The notes beneath the pieces were generated by a model. The model ran no database searches and was not told the origin of the DNA. It was given only the letters and a program-made list of their open reading frames with translations. A stretch of 64,000 bases of DNA from Atherix ibis (taxonomy: Eukaryota; Arthropoda; Insecta; Diptera; Athericidae), in contig OY282605.1 in assembly GCA_958298945.1 (NCBI GenBank), positions 30,668,811-30,732,810 on the forward strand, written 5' to 3'. This document shows positions 1 through 11,515 of the stretch, piece by piece. Every line of letters starts with the position of its first letter. Positions within the stretch are counted from its first letter, which is position 1. Position numbers and translations under genes: made by a program.

Positions 1-688
1 ATTAACAATTTATAAACTTAAAACCAAAATTTCGGTTACATGTTGAATAGTAAATCATTTGCAAATGCTCGAACATAATTTTGACTGTAAACCGCAACTT
101 GCAGATTACAAGTGGTACAGAAATCTAAAATTAAGATTTTCGTCTCTAAATAGTCTTTAACAAATCCAAGAAAATTCGCATCTCTATAATACTTAACGGG
201 AAAACTATGAGTTTAGATAATAAATACATTTATTGTATATATACATATCTATTAAGTATATTTGATATTAATTTATCGAAGCTAACCTAAAATGGAAACG
301 TTTGATTTTGAAAAGGGATATCCACAAATTCGTCCATTTGTTTGCAAACTTAACCTTTGGGGTTTCCTATCCCAGGTGCTTCTTGACAGCAAGAAATCTG
401 ACCACTTATGAAACTATTATGTTAGAATATCAGTAGTATTAATGTTCGTTCAAAGATATTTGCTTACTCATGGACTAGTCATTTTGTACTAAATAACACC
501 TCTATTAACAAAATGATAAGTCCTTAACGGAAATTACATGAAAACAAATTAAGAACAATATGTTAAAAGTCATAAAATGAAAGCTTAATACAATTGCTAT
601 TTACGAGTATAATAGAAGTCAAAATGAACTATTTTAATAGAAAAGAAAATTCTTAAGATTCATATTATTTCCACAGTAGAAATTTAAG
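1..688. other. AT-rich intergenic DNA
   Basis: No open reading frame of substance, no splice-like gene structure and no recognised repeat was seen. The stretch ends at the 13-bp target-site duplication of the LINE that follows. Confidence 0.5.
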
Positions 689-701
689 GATACAAATAAT
701 T
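689..701. repeat. LINE target-site duplication, copy 1
   Basis: GATACAAATAATT is repeated exactly at 3374-3386 and borders the poly(A) side of the LINE. This fits target-primed reverse transcription. Confidence 0.85.
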
Positions 702-3373
702 TTTTTTTTTTTTTTTTATCTGCAACTACAACTTTATTGTAACAAGCAAATTTATATAACATTTTAATTAACAATCTTGTGCATCATGAAGTGGGAGTAA
801 ACACCCATCGGCGTTTCTCCAACTAACGGAAGTTAGATTCCTCTAGAAAATCTCTAGACCATTGTCTCTTAAGTCTCCGCTGAGTGTTTCCGATGAGGGC
901 TGTACAAGACAATTCTCTCACAAGTGGATTATGATGATAGGATAAACGGGAATGAAATTTTTGATAGCGGGGAAATGCACAGGTCATGAACAAATGGAAC
1001 ATTTAGGTCACGATGTATTACAGTGTTACGAACATAAAAGGGGGCATCAACAATTTTACGGAGGATCTTGGATTGTAAGGCCTGGATGCGATAGGAATTG
1101 GAACGTTTCGTTGAACCCCAAAGTTCAATTCCATATGTCCAAACTGGTTTTATAATTGTATTGTAGATTAGAAGTTTACTTTTAATTGTTAGTTTCGAGC
1201 GCTTGTCCAGTAGTCTAAGAAGTTGTAGGTCTGAAAAGTTGAGAACCATGACGTCTAGATGGCGCCTCTTGCAAAAATCTACTTAATTATTACAAAGCCC
1301 CATGCTTCAAATAATTATTGTCAAAATTTGACAGCAATCGGTCGATTGGTTCGTGAGATATAGCATTTTGAGTGGAGCAACTTTTGTTATTGAAAAAAAA
1401 ATGGATAAAGACGAATTTCGTGTATTGATAAAGCATTGCTTTTTGATGAAAAAAAATACAGTGGAAACCAAAGCATGGTTTGACAAACGTTACCTGGACT
1501 CTGCTCCAGCTATTTCAACTGTGGAATATTGGTTTCGTCAATTTCGAACTGGTCGTACGAGCACAGTTGATGCAGAACGCAGTGGACGCCCAAAAGAGGT
1601 GGTGACGGATGAAAACATCAAAAAAATCCACAAAATAATTTTAAATGACAGTAAAGTGAAGTTGAGCGAGATAGCTGAGACTCTGAAGATATCGAAAGAG
1701 CTTGTTGGACATATCGTGCATGAATATTTGGGCATGCGAAAGCTGTATGCAAAGTGGGTGCCGCGTGAGCTCACTGTGGTCCAAAACAACAACGTGTTGA
1801 TGATTCTGAGCAGTGTTTGGAGCTGTTCAAGCGCAATAAACCCGAATTTTTGCGTCGATATGTGACAATGGATGAAACATGGCTCCGTCACCACACTCCA
1901 GAGTCCAATCGGCAGTCGGCAGAGTGGAGAGCGAGCGACGAACCGAATCCAAAGCGTGGAAAGACGCAACAGTCGGCTGGCAAGGTGATGGCGTCTGTAT
2001 TTTGGGATGCGCATGGTATAATATTCATTGACTATCTCCAGAAGGGACAGACGATGAACAGCGACTATTATATAGCGTAACGGCTCCATTTGAAGAAGAA
2101 AAAAGTGTTGTTTCACCAAGACAATGCACCGTGTCACAAGTCGATGAAAACGATGGTCAAACTCAATGAATTGGGCTACGAATTGCTTCCCCATACACCG
2201 TATTCTCCAGATCTGGCCCCCAGTGACTTTTTCCTGTTTGCAGACCTCAAGAGAATGCTCGCTGGCAAGCAATTTAAGACCGATTGCCGAAACTGAGGCC
2301 TATTTTGAGGCCAAACCGAAAGAGTACTATAAAAATGGTATCGAAAAGTTGGAAGATCGCTATAATCGCTGTATCGCCCTCGAAGGCAACTATGTTGAAT
2401 AATAAAAATGAATTTTGCAAAAAAAAATATTTCTACTGTGTTTCGTTCTAAACTTTTCAGCCACACTGTTATGTGGGTTTCATGTTAGTCTCTTGTCCAG
2501 ATAAAGTGCCAAATAACGCACTTTATCATATTGCGGTATCATGTTGCTATTAAGGTATAAAGGGGTAGGTTCTCCTTGACAAAGTGTGAAAGTAATGTGA
2601 GCACTCTTCTGTTCATTTACCTTCACCCTCCATCTCTTAAACCAAGATTGAAGGTTGTGGATATGGGATTGTAAATTGTTGGAAGCTATGTCAGGATTTG
2701 AATGGGCAGCAAGTATGGCCGTATCGTCTGCATAAGTAGCAATGATAGTATTAGGATAAGCTGGGATGTCATGGGTATAAATATGATATAAGATGGGACC
2801 AAGGATACTACCTTGTGGACTCCGGCTAGAATAGGATATATTTCCGAGGATTCTGAGTTAATTGCAACTTGGAAATATCGTTGGGATAGATATGAATTTA
2901 TGATAAGGTAGTATGTTGAAGGGAGAAAGCTCTTGAGTTTCCAAAGGAATCCAGGATGTCGCACACGATCAAAAGCTTGGGAGATATCTAGAAATACTCC
3001 TGGGCAATACTCTTTCCTCTCAAGAGAGGAGGGAATATGGTCAACAATGCGATGGCATTGCTGGATAGTGAAGTGTTCAGGTCGGAAGCCAAATTGGTGA
3101 TCATGAATAATTTTTTTATTAACTAAGACAGGGTAGAGTCGTTTTAATAGCAGTTTTTCGAATATCTTACCAAGAATTGGTAAGAGGCTGATAGGTCTAT
3201 AGGAGGAAGGAGAATTAATGGATTTATTTGGTTTAGGAATCATTTTAATGACAGAATATTTCCAGAGTAAGGGAAAATAGGTTGTACGCAGTATACTATT
3301 AAAAATATATGTGATTAAAACTAAACCTTTTCGGGAGATTTGCTTCAGAATAGGAGCTGTTATTAGATCATAA
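702..3373 (-). mobile_element. 5'-truncated jockey-type non-LTR retrotransposon (LINE), with a nested mariner
   Basis: The minus strand encodes a broken reverse transcriptase. A stretch at 3243-2690 has the RT start (SYRPISLLPILGKIFEKLL), the catalytic-box region FLDISQAFDRVRH and, in another frame near 2700-2750, an intact YADDTA box. After the nested mariner (about 1219-2469) the C-terminal part continues at 1228-929 (RRSKL-like segment, KPVWTYGIELWG, LQSKILRKIVDAP), typical of the jockey clade. The insertion is bracketed by GATACAAATAATT at 689-701 and 3374-3386, and the minus-strand 3' end is a poly(A) tract (poly-T at 701-718 on the plus strand). The element is 5'-truncated inside the RT region, has frameshifts and a W-to-stop change near the mariner junction, and is dead. 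Confidence 0.85.
1219..2469 (+). mobile_element. Mariner, mauritiana-like (copy A), nested in the LINE
   Basis: This is a broken DD34D transposase. The start is the ATG at about 1401 (MDKDEFRVLIKHCF); the helix-turn-helix part runs to about 1790, then frameshifts. MDETWLRHHTPES at about 1869-1906 carries the first catalytic Asp. FHQDNAPCHKS and YSPDLAPSDFFLF at about 2111-2237 carry the second and third. The right terminal repeat (CTGAAAAGTTTAGAAC in reverse complement) ends at 2469 before TA; the left end (CTGAAAAGTTGAGAACC) is diverged. The C-terminal frameshift is the same as in the copy at 27002-28267. The copy interrupts the LINE between the RT core and its C-terminal domain, so it is younger than the LINE. 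Confidence 0.85.
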
Positions 3374-3386
3374 GATACAAATAATT
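3374..3386. repeat. LINE target-site duplication, copy 2
   Basis: This 13-mer is identical to the one at 689-701 and marks the truncated 5' end of the minus-strand LINE. Confidence 0.85.
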
Positions 3387-5340
3387 AAGTAATTTTTTCT
3401 TCAGAATATTTTAATAGTAAATATTATTAAAAGTATTTTTTATTTCAATTTCATAAAATCAAATCGGTTTTTTTTTATTTTGGAAATAGTATTTTACACT
3501 TCCTTAAAATTAATATATTCAAAATTTTATCCTTAATTATAATAACGTATTATTCATTTTGTAGTTAGGAGAGTGAAACTCTATCAGCTTTTAGTTATTA
3601 AAAATACCATATAAATATTATAAACTATTGATTTTTTAGCTCAGTGTTTGTCATTTTTTAATAAAATATATATTTACTAATATAAAATACATTGATAAGA
3701 TGCAGATTACATGTTGCCACAACTAGTATTGTATCATGATTTTTTTAATAAAATTTTTTTCAGCGATGAGGCTCTGAAAAAAATTATTATATCTACAAAA
3801 AGTGACTATTTAGTGAGCATTTTTTTTAGAAATGAAAAAGAAAAAATAGTTTCCGTCAATTTTTTGCGCAATGATCATATGATAACTAACTTTTTTTTAC
3901 CTAAAATTGAAGATTTTAATCTAGATTAAATTGGATAATCTAGATTAAATTAACCTTTTCCCAGGACGTGTAATTCCCAGATTTGATGATATAAACTGTC
4001 TTCGAAGATCATGCGTTTTGGCTTTCAAGATCTTGCAAGAACTTTCATATACTTTTATAAGTAGCAGTAATAATAATTTAAATAATATTTTATTTAAGAA
4101 AAAATGGCAAAAGAAACGCAATATTATGAAATAAAAAATTATATCAAAATTTTAATTTAAAATATATTTGAATTAATTTTATTTTCCAAAGCGTAAATTA
4201 AATATTACATTATTAAAACAATCCAATTCTAACCAACTAATAAATTTCTAACTAGAAAAGCTAATCTAATTTCAAATTTATTATACATAATGTAAATAGT
4301 CCTATTATATAGAAATATCATAAATTTTGAATATAATGCATAATTATTTGTTCAATCTCCTACGTGTTCTTATTGAATTTTGTTAAATAGCTTATAAATT
4401 GGCTTCGATATTATGCCTTTGAAATGAAATTCTTTATGAGAATTTATAAAGTCACCAAAGGACATATTAAAAATGTCGCGCTACAGGTTATCTAATTTCT
4501 GAATAAACTAACTCATCACTAACAGATTTAACTATTTTACCCTTAAAGGCAGCTGTTAGATGTATTTTTTTTACTATTTTTCAGTAAGTATTATGAGGTT
4601 AAAGCCACACCAGTTGATTTCTCATTAACTTTATTTGGATTTATTTTTTTCCAAATAAAAAATTCCAACAAAAAGGAACTTTTTTACCATCAATGAGATA
4701 TCGTAAACAGAAGCTAATTTCCATAATCAATATTGATTCTCCTTGTTCATTAAGCTAATTAATGAATTTATTTACTTTATAAAAGTCACAATTCCAATTA
4801 AATACGGCTTTAATGAGACTTTTATTGGAAAATAATAAAAAAATATGACTGCTATTATTATTAGAATGGTTTTTCTGTATTTTCTATAATTTCTTAAAGT
4901 TGAATACGTGCCGTTTTTATAATTATAAAAAAATCCTTGAAAAATTCTTTACTCAAAATTAATTTATGTACTTTTAGAACTAATTTTTTTTACAAAAAAA
5001 AACAAAACTTTTGGGGGTTGTTAAGTAAATTAATTATTTTATATTTTCATTTTATCAATATCTAATTTATTTAAAGAAAAAAAAAGGAATTATCTTTAAT
5101 AAACTTTTTATTCCTAATTATAAGCTCAGATATTTTTCTTATAATTATAAATAATTTTATATAAAAAAGATATATTGATAGGGGTATAAAAACTGCTTTC
5201 CAACCCTCTAAAAACATCTTATTGCAACTTTTCATGAATCAAACTCGTGGATTCACCAAGTTTAACACAAATTTTGATGGCATATTTTTGCTCCAAATTT
5301 TACTGTGTCATTTTCATAATTCACTTTAAAAACCTATCTT
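3387..5340. other. AT-rich intergenic DNA with a rosa-transposase trace
   Basis: About 2 kb of AT-rich sequence without a supported gene. Around 3741-3775 the plus strand reads NKIFFSDEA, the hallmark of the rosa-type transposase seen elsewhere in the window. The rest of that 72-residue reading frame is unrelated AT-rich sequence. Confidence 0.4.
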
Positions 5341-5369
5341 TATCACGGCTATAATCTGGAGCTACGTCT

Positions 5370-5560
5370 AGGCATGGTGAATCAAAGAACTCGCCGCGGT
5401 CTTCCAGTTCAACATTGGCAGCATTTTTTTTGCATCCTGGCTAACACCTTCGTTATACCAAAGGCGGGGTCTACCTCGTTTACTGAGACCATAAATGAAG
5501 CCACTACAACTTTTCCGGGCAGCCTTTTAACCATAATATTACCCACCGCCACGATATCGC
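5370..5560 (-). pseudogene. Relic of a LINE C-terminal domain
   Basis: The minus strand reads GFIYGLSKRGRPRLWYNEG, then VSQDAKKMLPMLNWKTAAS. This matches the layout RGRP-x-x-RW-x(n)-D-x(n)-NW-x(n)-A common at the C terminus of several non-LTR retrotransposon polyproteins, after the RT domain. It is short and isolated, and no RT core is visible upstream. The clade cannot be assigned. The adjoining 5560-5850 has no recognisable homology. Confidence 0.45.
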
Positions 5561-5959
5561 ATTAAATATGCTCCAAAATTGTCCATCCTCATGTCAGAGG
5601 CCATGAGGAGGGACGATACCTTTTCGAATGCAGGCAAAAGTTCGCAATCGTTTTTGTGGATAGCCTAAGCTTCCGAAGCATACATGATGATGAACAATTC
5701 GGGAGCCTTAAATATAACCTGAATTATATGCAGCCGCATTGGCTTGTCCAGAAGGTAATTTCGTTTCATTTGGAAATTACTTTCCGAACAACCCAATAAT
5801 TTGTTTATTGGCCTTTTTTCTTTAAGTGAATCATTCAATTTGTCCACCTGATGACATTACACTTCATAATTGATCGTTGTCTTGCTCGGTAGAAGCTCAA
5901 AATAAACGATTCCTTTGAAATCCCACCAAACAAATAGCATAACCTTTTTTTGATGAATA

Positions 5960-6470
5960 TTGACTTACGAAGTGCTTTAGTTCGGGTTCGATTCCCGCTG
6001 CCGCCATCTCGGCATTGGTGCCGGGGTGAAAGGCCTGACTACAAGCCTTATATATGTAGTCCGTAGGGTCCCCCAACGTCACTGGAGGTTGCTTCGCTGG
6101 TCTGATAAGCCGCAAGCTATAAAAACCACCTTATCAAGAAACAGCACAAGAAGAATCAACCGGACCGTACCTCAGGCAAGAACTCATTTGGCTTTCATCG
6201 TACTCAGGGCAAAAACCGTACCTCAGGCAAAAACCCAAGACCGTACCTCAGGCAAAAACCCAAAGGCAGAAGCAGATGGAAGAGAGTTCACGGAAGCATC
6301 CGGACCGTACCTCAAGACCGTACCTCAGGCAGGAAGCCAGGGCAGAGGCTGACGGAGGAGAGTTAACGGAGTTTTCTGGTGCCGCTATGTGCTCCATAGG
6401 AGCGACTGTGTTCTCATGACTATGTGTGTATAAAAAATGCATGTATGTGTTAAAAAAAAAAAAAATTGTA
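5960..6470 (+). repeat. Candidate SINE-like unit with a tRNA T-arm and internal minisatellite
   Basis: The sequence CGGGTTCGATTCCCG near 5985-6000 forms a perfect tRNA T-arm (4-bp stem, TTCGATT loop) followed by an acceptor-like CTGCCGCC. No convincing A box or 5' tRNA half was found. It continues into a GC-richer body, a block of ACCGTACCTCAGGCA repeats (starts near 6164, 6214, 6239, 6303, 6316) and an A-rich tail at about 6451-6466. A tRNA-derived retroelement is the simplest reading, but the boundaries are approximate. Confidence 0.4.
6164..6340 (+). repeat. Short tandem repeat, ACCGTACCTCAGGCA family
   Basis: Five copies of ACCGTACCTCAGG(CA) or a shortened form occur with irregular spacing (about 13-64 bp). 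The best two copies are 25 bp apart and share a longer AAAAACCCAA extension. Base composition is markedly GC-richer than the neighbours. Confidence 0.6.
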
Positions 6471-6915
6471 CAAATGTAGAAAATGAAAACCTGTCAAATA
6501 AATAATAAGTGCTTTGAGCCGGTTCATCTTTTCTACTCCAGGAACTTTTGCACTTAATATTAATGAAGACAACCCAGTTCTCATCTCCAGTGATGATATG
6601 CTTCAAAAAAGAATCATTTTCTTCGCGTTTGAGGAGAAAATGACAAACGTCAATGCGACGGCTCAAATTTTTTTCCGTAAGAAGATGAGGAGCTCATACG
6701 TCGACCTTTGAGATTAAACCTAGCCGTTTTAAATGATCATGAACGGTCGAATTCAGTAAATTTTATCCCTCAGCGACTCACGATGCCTTTATTGTGTCTT
6801 CATCAGCTTCAACTGACCTTCCAGAACGTGGTGCATCTTCGAGATCAAAATTGCCGGATCGAAATTTATCAAACCAGTTGTGGCACTGGCGCTGACTTAA
6901 CACATCTTCTCCATA
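6380..6915 (-). pseudogene. Cecropia-like mariner fragment, cut by the mariner at 6918
   Basis: Reading from about 6915 downward, the minus strand gives YGEDVLSQRQCHNWFDKFRS, then GNFDLEDAPRSGRSVEADED, a typical cecropia-type mariner N-terminal region. Further on it reads RRIDVCHFLLKREENDSFLK and ITGDENWVVF, which contains the first catalytic Asp. Frameshifts separate the parts and the C-terminal half is missing. The fragment stops at TA where another mariner begins. Confidence 0.7.
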
Positions 6916-6917
6916 TA

Positions 6918-8067
6918 CGAGGGTCATTCAATAAGTACTTAGCCTCACCGCCCGATGGAACTGCTGTCATAAAAAAAATTTACCATCGTGCAGTACATTT
7001 TTTTAGAAGCCCACTGTCAAAGTTTCAGTCGATTCCCTTCATAAGTTTTGTTTTGAGAGCCTTTGAAAGCGATGGCGACCGTCAAGAATTGATTCAACGA
7101 GTTTGTTCGTGGCCGCACGTCGGTTTTTGATGAGCCACGCCCAGGTGACCCGAAAACGGCTGCTACGGAGGAAAACGTTAAGAAAGTCCACGATCTCGTG
7201 TTGGCAGACCGTCGACTGAAGGTTCACGAGATAGCTGAGACTGTGGGCATTGCAGTAAGAACGGTGCATCATATTCTACACGAAGAACTGGGCATGAGAA
7301 AGCTGTCGGCGCGATGGGTGCCGCGTTTGCTCACACCGGAAAACAAGCGCAACCGTGAGACCACATCGGCGACGTGTTTGGCGCTGTTTCAGCGCTATGC
7401 AGCGGAGTTATTTTGTCATTTCATGACCGTCGACGAAACATGGATTCTATGGTACACACCAGAGACCAAGGAACAGTCGAAACAGTGGACTTCACCCGGC
7501 GAACGTGCTCCGAAGAAGGCGAAGACTGTTCGATCGGCCGGAAAGGTGATGGCCACCGTTTTCTGGGATTTACAAGGTGTGATCCACATCGATTACCTCG
7601 AGAAGGGTAATACAATCACGGGGCGCTACTATGCTGACTTATTGGGCCGATTTGACGTCGAATTGAAGAAAAAGCGGCTCCGCTTTGCGAAGAAAAAAGT
7701 GCTGTTCCACCACGACAACGCGCCGGCTCACACCTCCGCCGTCGCCATGGCCAAATTGGTCGAATTGCGCTACGAATTGCTGCCCCATCCATCGTACTCT
7801 CCAGATTTGGCCCCCTGTGACTAGTTTTTGTTTCCAAACCTGAAAAAATCACTCGCCGGGAATAGATTTGGGTCGAATGAGGAGGTCATCGTCGCCACGG
7901 AGGCCTATTTTGCTTCCCTCGAGAAAATGTATTTTTTGGACGGGTTAAAAAAGTTAGAGCATCGCTGCGCCAAGTGTATTGAGCTTGAAGAAGATTATGT
8001 GGAAAAATAAATTGCCACCTTTCCAAAATTTTCGTTTTTCTTTTGTAGGCTAAGTACTTGTTGAATA
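6918..8067 (+). mobile_element. Mariner, mellifera/mauritiana-like (copy C), defective
   Basis: The left terminal repeat CGAGGGTCATTCAATAAGTA follows TA at 6916-6917; the right end (CTAAGTACTTGTTGAATA) is eroded. The transposase begins at ATG 7072 (MATVK) but jumps straight to the WFNEF region, so about 40 N-terminal codons are deleted and the Trp codon is now TGA. From about 7086 the frame is open: FVRGRTSVFDEPR, the helix-turn-helix region, TVDETWILWYTPET (first Asp), FHHDNAPAHTS (second Asp), SPDLAPCD (third Asp). TAG then replaces the Tyr codon at 7822-7824, and the C terminus runs to 8010. It is non-autonomous. It inserted into an older cecropia-type mariner on its left. Confidence 0.85.
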
Positions 8068-10436
8068 AAAAAAGTATTTTTATCTTTTCTATAGTAAAAA
8101 ACTAAAATATGCCGAAAATGCTGTTTTTGACTTTCCATATTTAAAAGGGTATCAACAAAAAACTACTATGCAGAATCAATCGAATTTATTTACAAGCAAG
8201 CCTTGCTATATCATCTGTCAAAATACATATGATTATGCGGCGTAAGTGTGAAGTTGGTTTTGAAAAAAATAATATTAAGTCCTCTGTCGGGAAACAATGA
8301 AATTACTTTCTTGACTACCTAATATTACGCCTAGGAAGAACTTCAGTACAAACTTTGTGGACAGCTATACCGCAGTATTGCCAGATCGCTTTCAGATATG
8401 CCAATCACCCATTTTTAAGTAAAAAATAATCTATTCTAAATAATTAAACTACTGCCTTCTTATAAACTTTAATAAAATTTGTTTTTTATTTGTGATAGTT
8501 TCGAATTTTTTTCTCAAAATTTAAGCAATTAAACAATTTATAAAAACAATAAAATAAAATAACTCCAAATCTAGTAAAAAAAAACATTAAAAAATAGTAA
8601 TTTTAAATCCATTTCATTGCTGTTATATTATTATTAAAAATTTGTTACTTTTCATTTGGATTTATATCATTTAATTTAAGTTGACTTTTGTTGAAGTCAA
8701 ATAATATCACTTCTGGCAAACAGAAAAATTTTCCACATTCATATCTTCATCATTGCTATATTTTATTAGACATAAATAGAATTTATGGCTGACTACAGAT
8801 CATATGCGTAGATATGGGTGATATCAGCTGCCTTAGAAATCTCATATAATAAAAAAAAAGGGAAAAAGTAAAAGAGAAAAACCCTTTAAACAGAGATGAC
8901 AATTTAATATTTTATTTGTCCGCATTGTGAATAATATATCGAATATAGCCTCTACAAAATATGATGGGCCTTTTCTCCGTCTCCAAATACGTACGGGATG
9001 CAGGACTGAACATACGAGTATCTCCACAAAACTGACACAGGAGCCAGCATGATGAGAGGACAATGCTTCAGGCAAATATTGTTCCATGTTCCATCCCATG
9101 TGTTCGCCTTCGGGTTCGCCTCATAGATGGACACAACACCAACTGAATTCTGCATGAGGATCAAGAGGATTTAACTTATTTGTACATTTCTACTCGCACT
9201 GAGCATTCTGTCCAGCAGAGCACAAATCATACCAATATATTGTCAATTATATTTTTGTTAAATGGTCAGCCATGAGTTTGACATAGCTTTTAAATATTTA
9301 CAGAAATCTTTTAAAAGCTTATATGGACAAATATCGTGGAACAATTGTTAAGATGTCATATGTCAAATATGTCAAAAGGACACAAGAGCCAAACAATATT
9401 TACTAAAAGTCTTAAATGAAAATGCTTATTAAATATTTAACGAAAAATTTATATGAATTTTTTTTCTTACACAAACATTTTTATTTATTGAATTTTCTTC
9501 CATACTCATACGTATTGTAGATACTTTTGTAAATATAGACTAAAGAATTTATTAAATAATTGAATAACTGATTCGTGTTGAAGTTTTCTTTACGTATTGT
9601 TGATAGAAAAAAAAATTTAAATGGAAAAAAACAAGATTGTCAGATACATAAATAATTTAATTAAATTATCAAGGATTTGTTTGGTTGTCTGTATATAAAC
9701 TTCATTAGTAAAAGATTTTTCTTTGCGAAAGTTTTGATGATCTCTTTCAGTACAAACAATATTTTAATAATTTTCTTTAAAAAAAAGTAAATTCATTTAA
9801 AATTAACCTTAAGAGTTTTAATTAAAGTATATAGTAAAAAAACAATTTTATAATAATATTGAATTGTATTTTTTTTTTCTTAAGGTCATTTCTATTAATA
9901 TACTGAAATTTGAATCTCTAAAGACGACGAATTCTAAGACCACAGATCTGTGATAACGAACCTTTTAAAATTTTATAATTTTTTTTTTGTAAAATTTATC
10001 GGTAGGTTAGACATAACATAATTAAATATATAATATATTAAAATTTCATTTTGATTATTGTACAATATAAATAAAATTTACTAAAAGTAAAATTATTATT
10101 CTTAATATATATTTAATGCAAGGTGTGTTATTTGTTTTTAGACAATTCCATAATTGATTAATATTTAGAATTCATTAATTTAACACATGCAGAAGTTAGT
10201 TCTTCACAAAGTTTATTTCTTTTCAAGTGGACTTCATAATATTCAATAAAGACAACAGGTTATTTCGATCAATTTTTCTATATCTGATGGACAATTTTTG
10301 CTATGATTTCTTCTGTTTAACGAAAAGTTGAAAGACTTGATCAAATAGTTCAACGATTTCAATATAACGCAGAAAGAAATGTGTTTCTTAATGAGAAAGG
10401 AGAGATAAGTTGTTTGAATTTTAGTATATGTGCATA
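8068..10436. other. AT-rich intergenic DNA with one unidentified GC-richer patch
   Basis: Mostly AT-rich sequence without gene structure. At 9164-8842 the minus strand has overlapping open frames (for example NSVGVVSIYEANPKANTWDG and onward) in a locally GC-richer context. I do not recognise any family in it; it may be a decayed repeat or old coding fragment. Confidence 0.4.
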
Positions 10437-11105
10437 CGAGGGTAGTCTGAAAAGTACTCGACCTAATGTATAAATGGCGGTTATTATTTGAAAAAAATTA
10501 CAGTGGTCAAAAGTACCAAACTTAAATGGCTAGAATTTGAAGTTTGATGATACTGCGTTGTTTAGTATTTGTTTGACAGCTATTAATAGTGAATTCTCCC
10601 AGTAAATTTGTAAATATGGGCAAAATTGGTTATAAAATACTTTGCTCAGTCCAACTAATATCAAAGGAGAGCTAGACTCTAGTCCGAGGAAGTCTGCTCG
10701 TACATTTATAAAAATAAAATATTGGGTAGCAGAGTTTTAAATGAGGTTGTACGAGTTGTCAAGACGAATATCGTAGTGGTCGCCCAAATGAGGTGATCAC
10801 GCCAGAAATGGTGAAGAAAATCCACACAATAGTATTGGATGACCGTCGACTAAAAATGCGCGGGCTAGCAGACATAGTAGGCATTTCAAAAAATTCTGTA
10901 CATTGAATATTGACTGAAAATTTGGACATAAAACACCATGCACAAAATGGGTGACGCGTTTGCTCACAATGGAACACAAACAGCGTCGTGAGGATGTTAT
11001 AATCGAGTGTTTGGCGATGTTTCGCAACAATAAAAACAATTTTTTGTGTCGATGCATAACCATGGATGAAACATGGGTGAATTTTATCATATTTGAGATA
11101 AAAGG
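10437..11105 (+). pseudogene. Mariner relic (copy E), mellifera-like
   Basis: A left terminal repeat CGAGGGTAGTCTGAAAAGTA follows TA at 10435-10436. The decayed frame gives CQDEYRSGRPNEVITPEMVK, then KIHTIVLDDRRLKMRGLAD with stops and shifts, and the Met-Asp-Glu-Thr-Trp box of the first catalytic Asp near 11063. The catalytic C-terminal half is missing; rosa-type sequence follows instead. Confidence 0.7.
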
Positions 11106-11194
11106 TGGTTGAATCGGCTCCAAAGAAACGAAGGCTTGAAGGACAAGCCTTCAGTTTTTTGAGATGCGCGTGTGGTTAAATTTTATTGATGATC

Positions 11195-11515
11195 CATGTT
11201 GTTATGGACCAACAAAATCGTCTTCAGCGATGAGGCTCATTTTCATCTTGATGGCTTGAAAAAAATGTCGCATTTAGGGTTTAGAAAATCCAAGGGTGAA
11301 TGTTGAGAAACCAATGCATCGATCACGTGTTACTATTTGGTGCAGATTTTGAGCTGGAGGCATCATTTTGAGCTGGAACTATTCTTCTTCAAAAATGTAG
11401 CTGGTCAAGCAATAACAATTAATGGTTCTCGCTATGGCCTAAATTTTTTTTATGCCTAAATTTCAAGACGACCATGAGTCATTTCCTTCTTACGCAATTT
11501 TCAGGACACCCTTTA
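11195..11515 (+). pseudogene. Rosa-type (DD41D) transposase relic
   Basis: The plus strand carries VFSDEAHFHLDG and diverged remnants of the following IWGSENP, VEKPMH and VTIWC regions, characteristic of the rosa group of Tc1/mariner transposases. Only this middle segment is present, with frameshifts, ending in CAGGACACCCTTTATA near 11500-11515. Confidence 0.65.

Noticed and set aside
952..1155. Plus-strand 67-codon frame in the LINE
   Set aside because: It is the shadow of the minus-strand RT C-terminal domain.
1538..2272. Minus-strand 244-codon frame
   Set aside because: Antisense of the mariner A transposase; no independent support.
6026..6352. Plus-strand 108-codon frame with repeated VPQA units
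   Set aside because: Frame created by the ACCGTACCTCAGG repeat block; the start context and flanks do not look coding.
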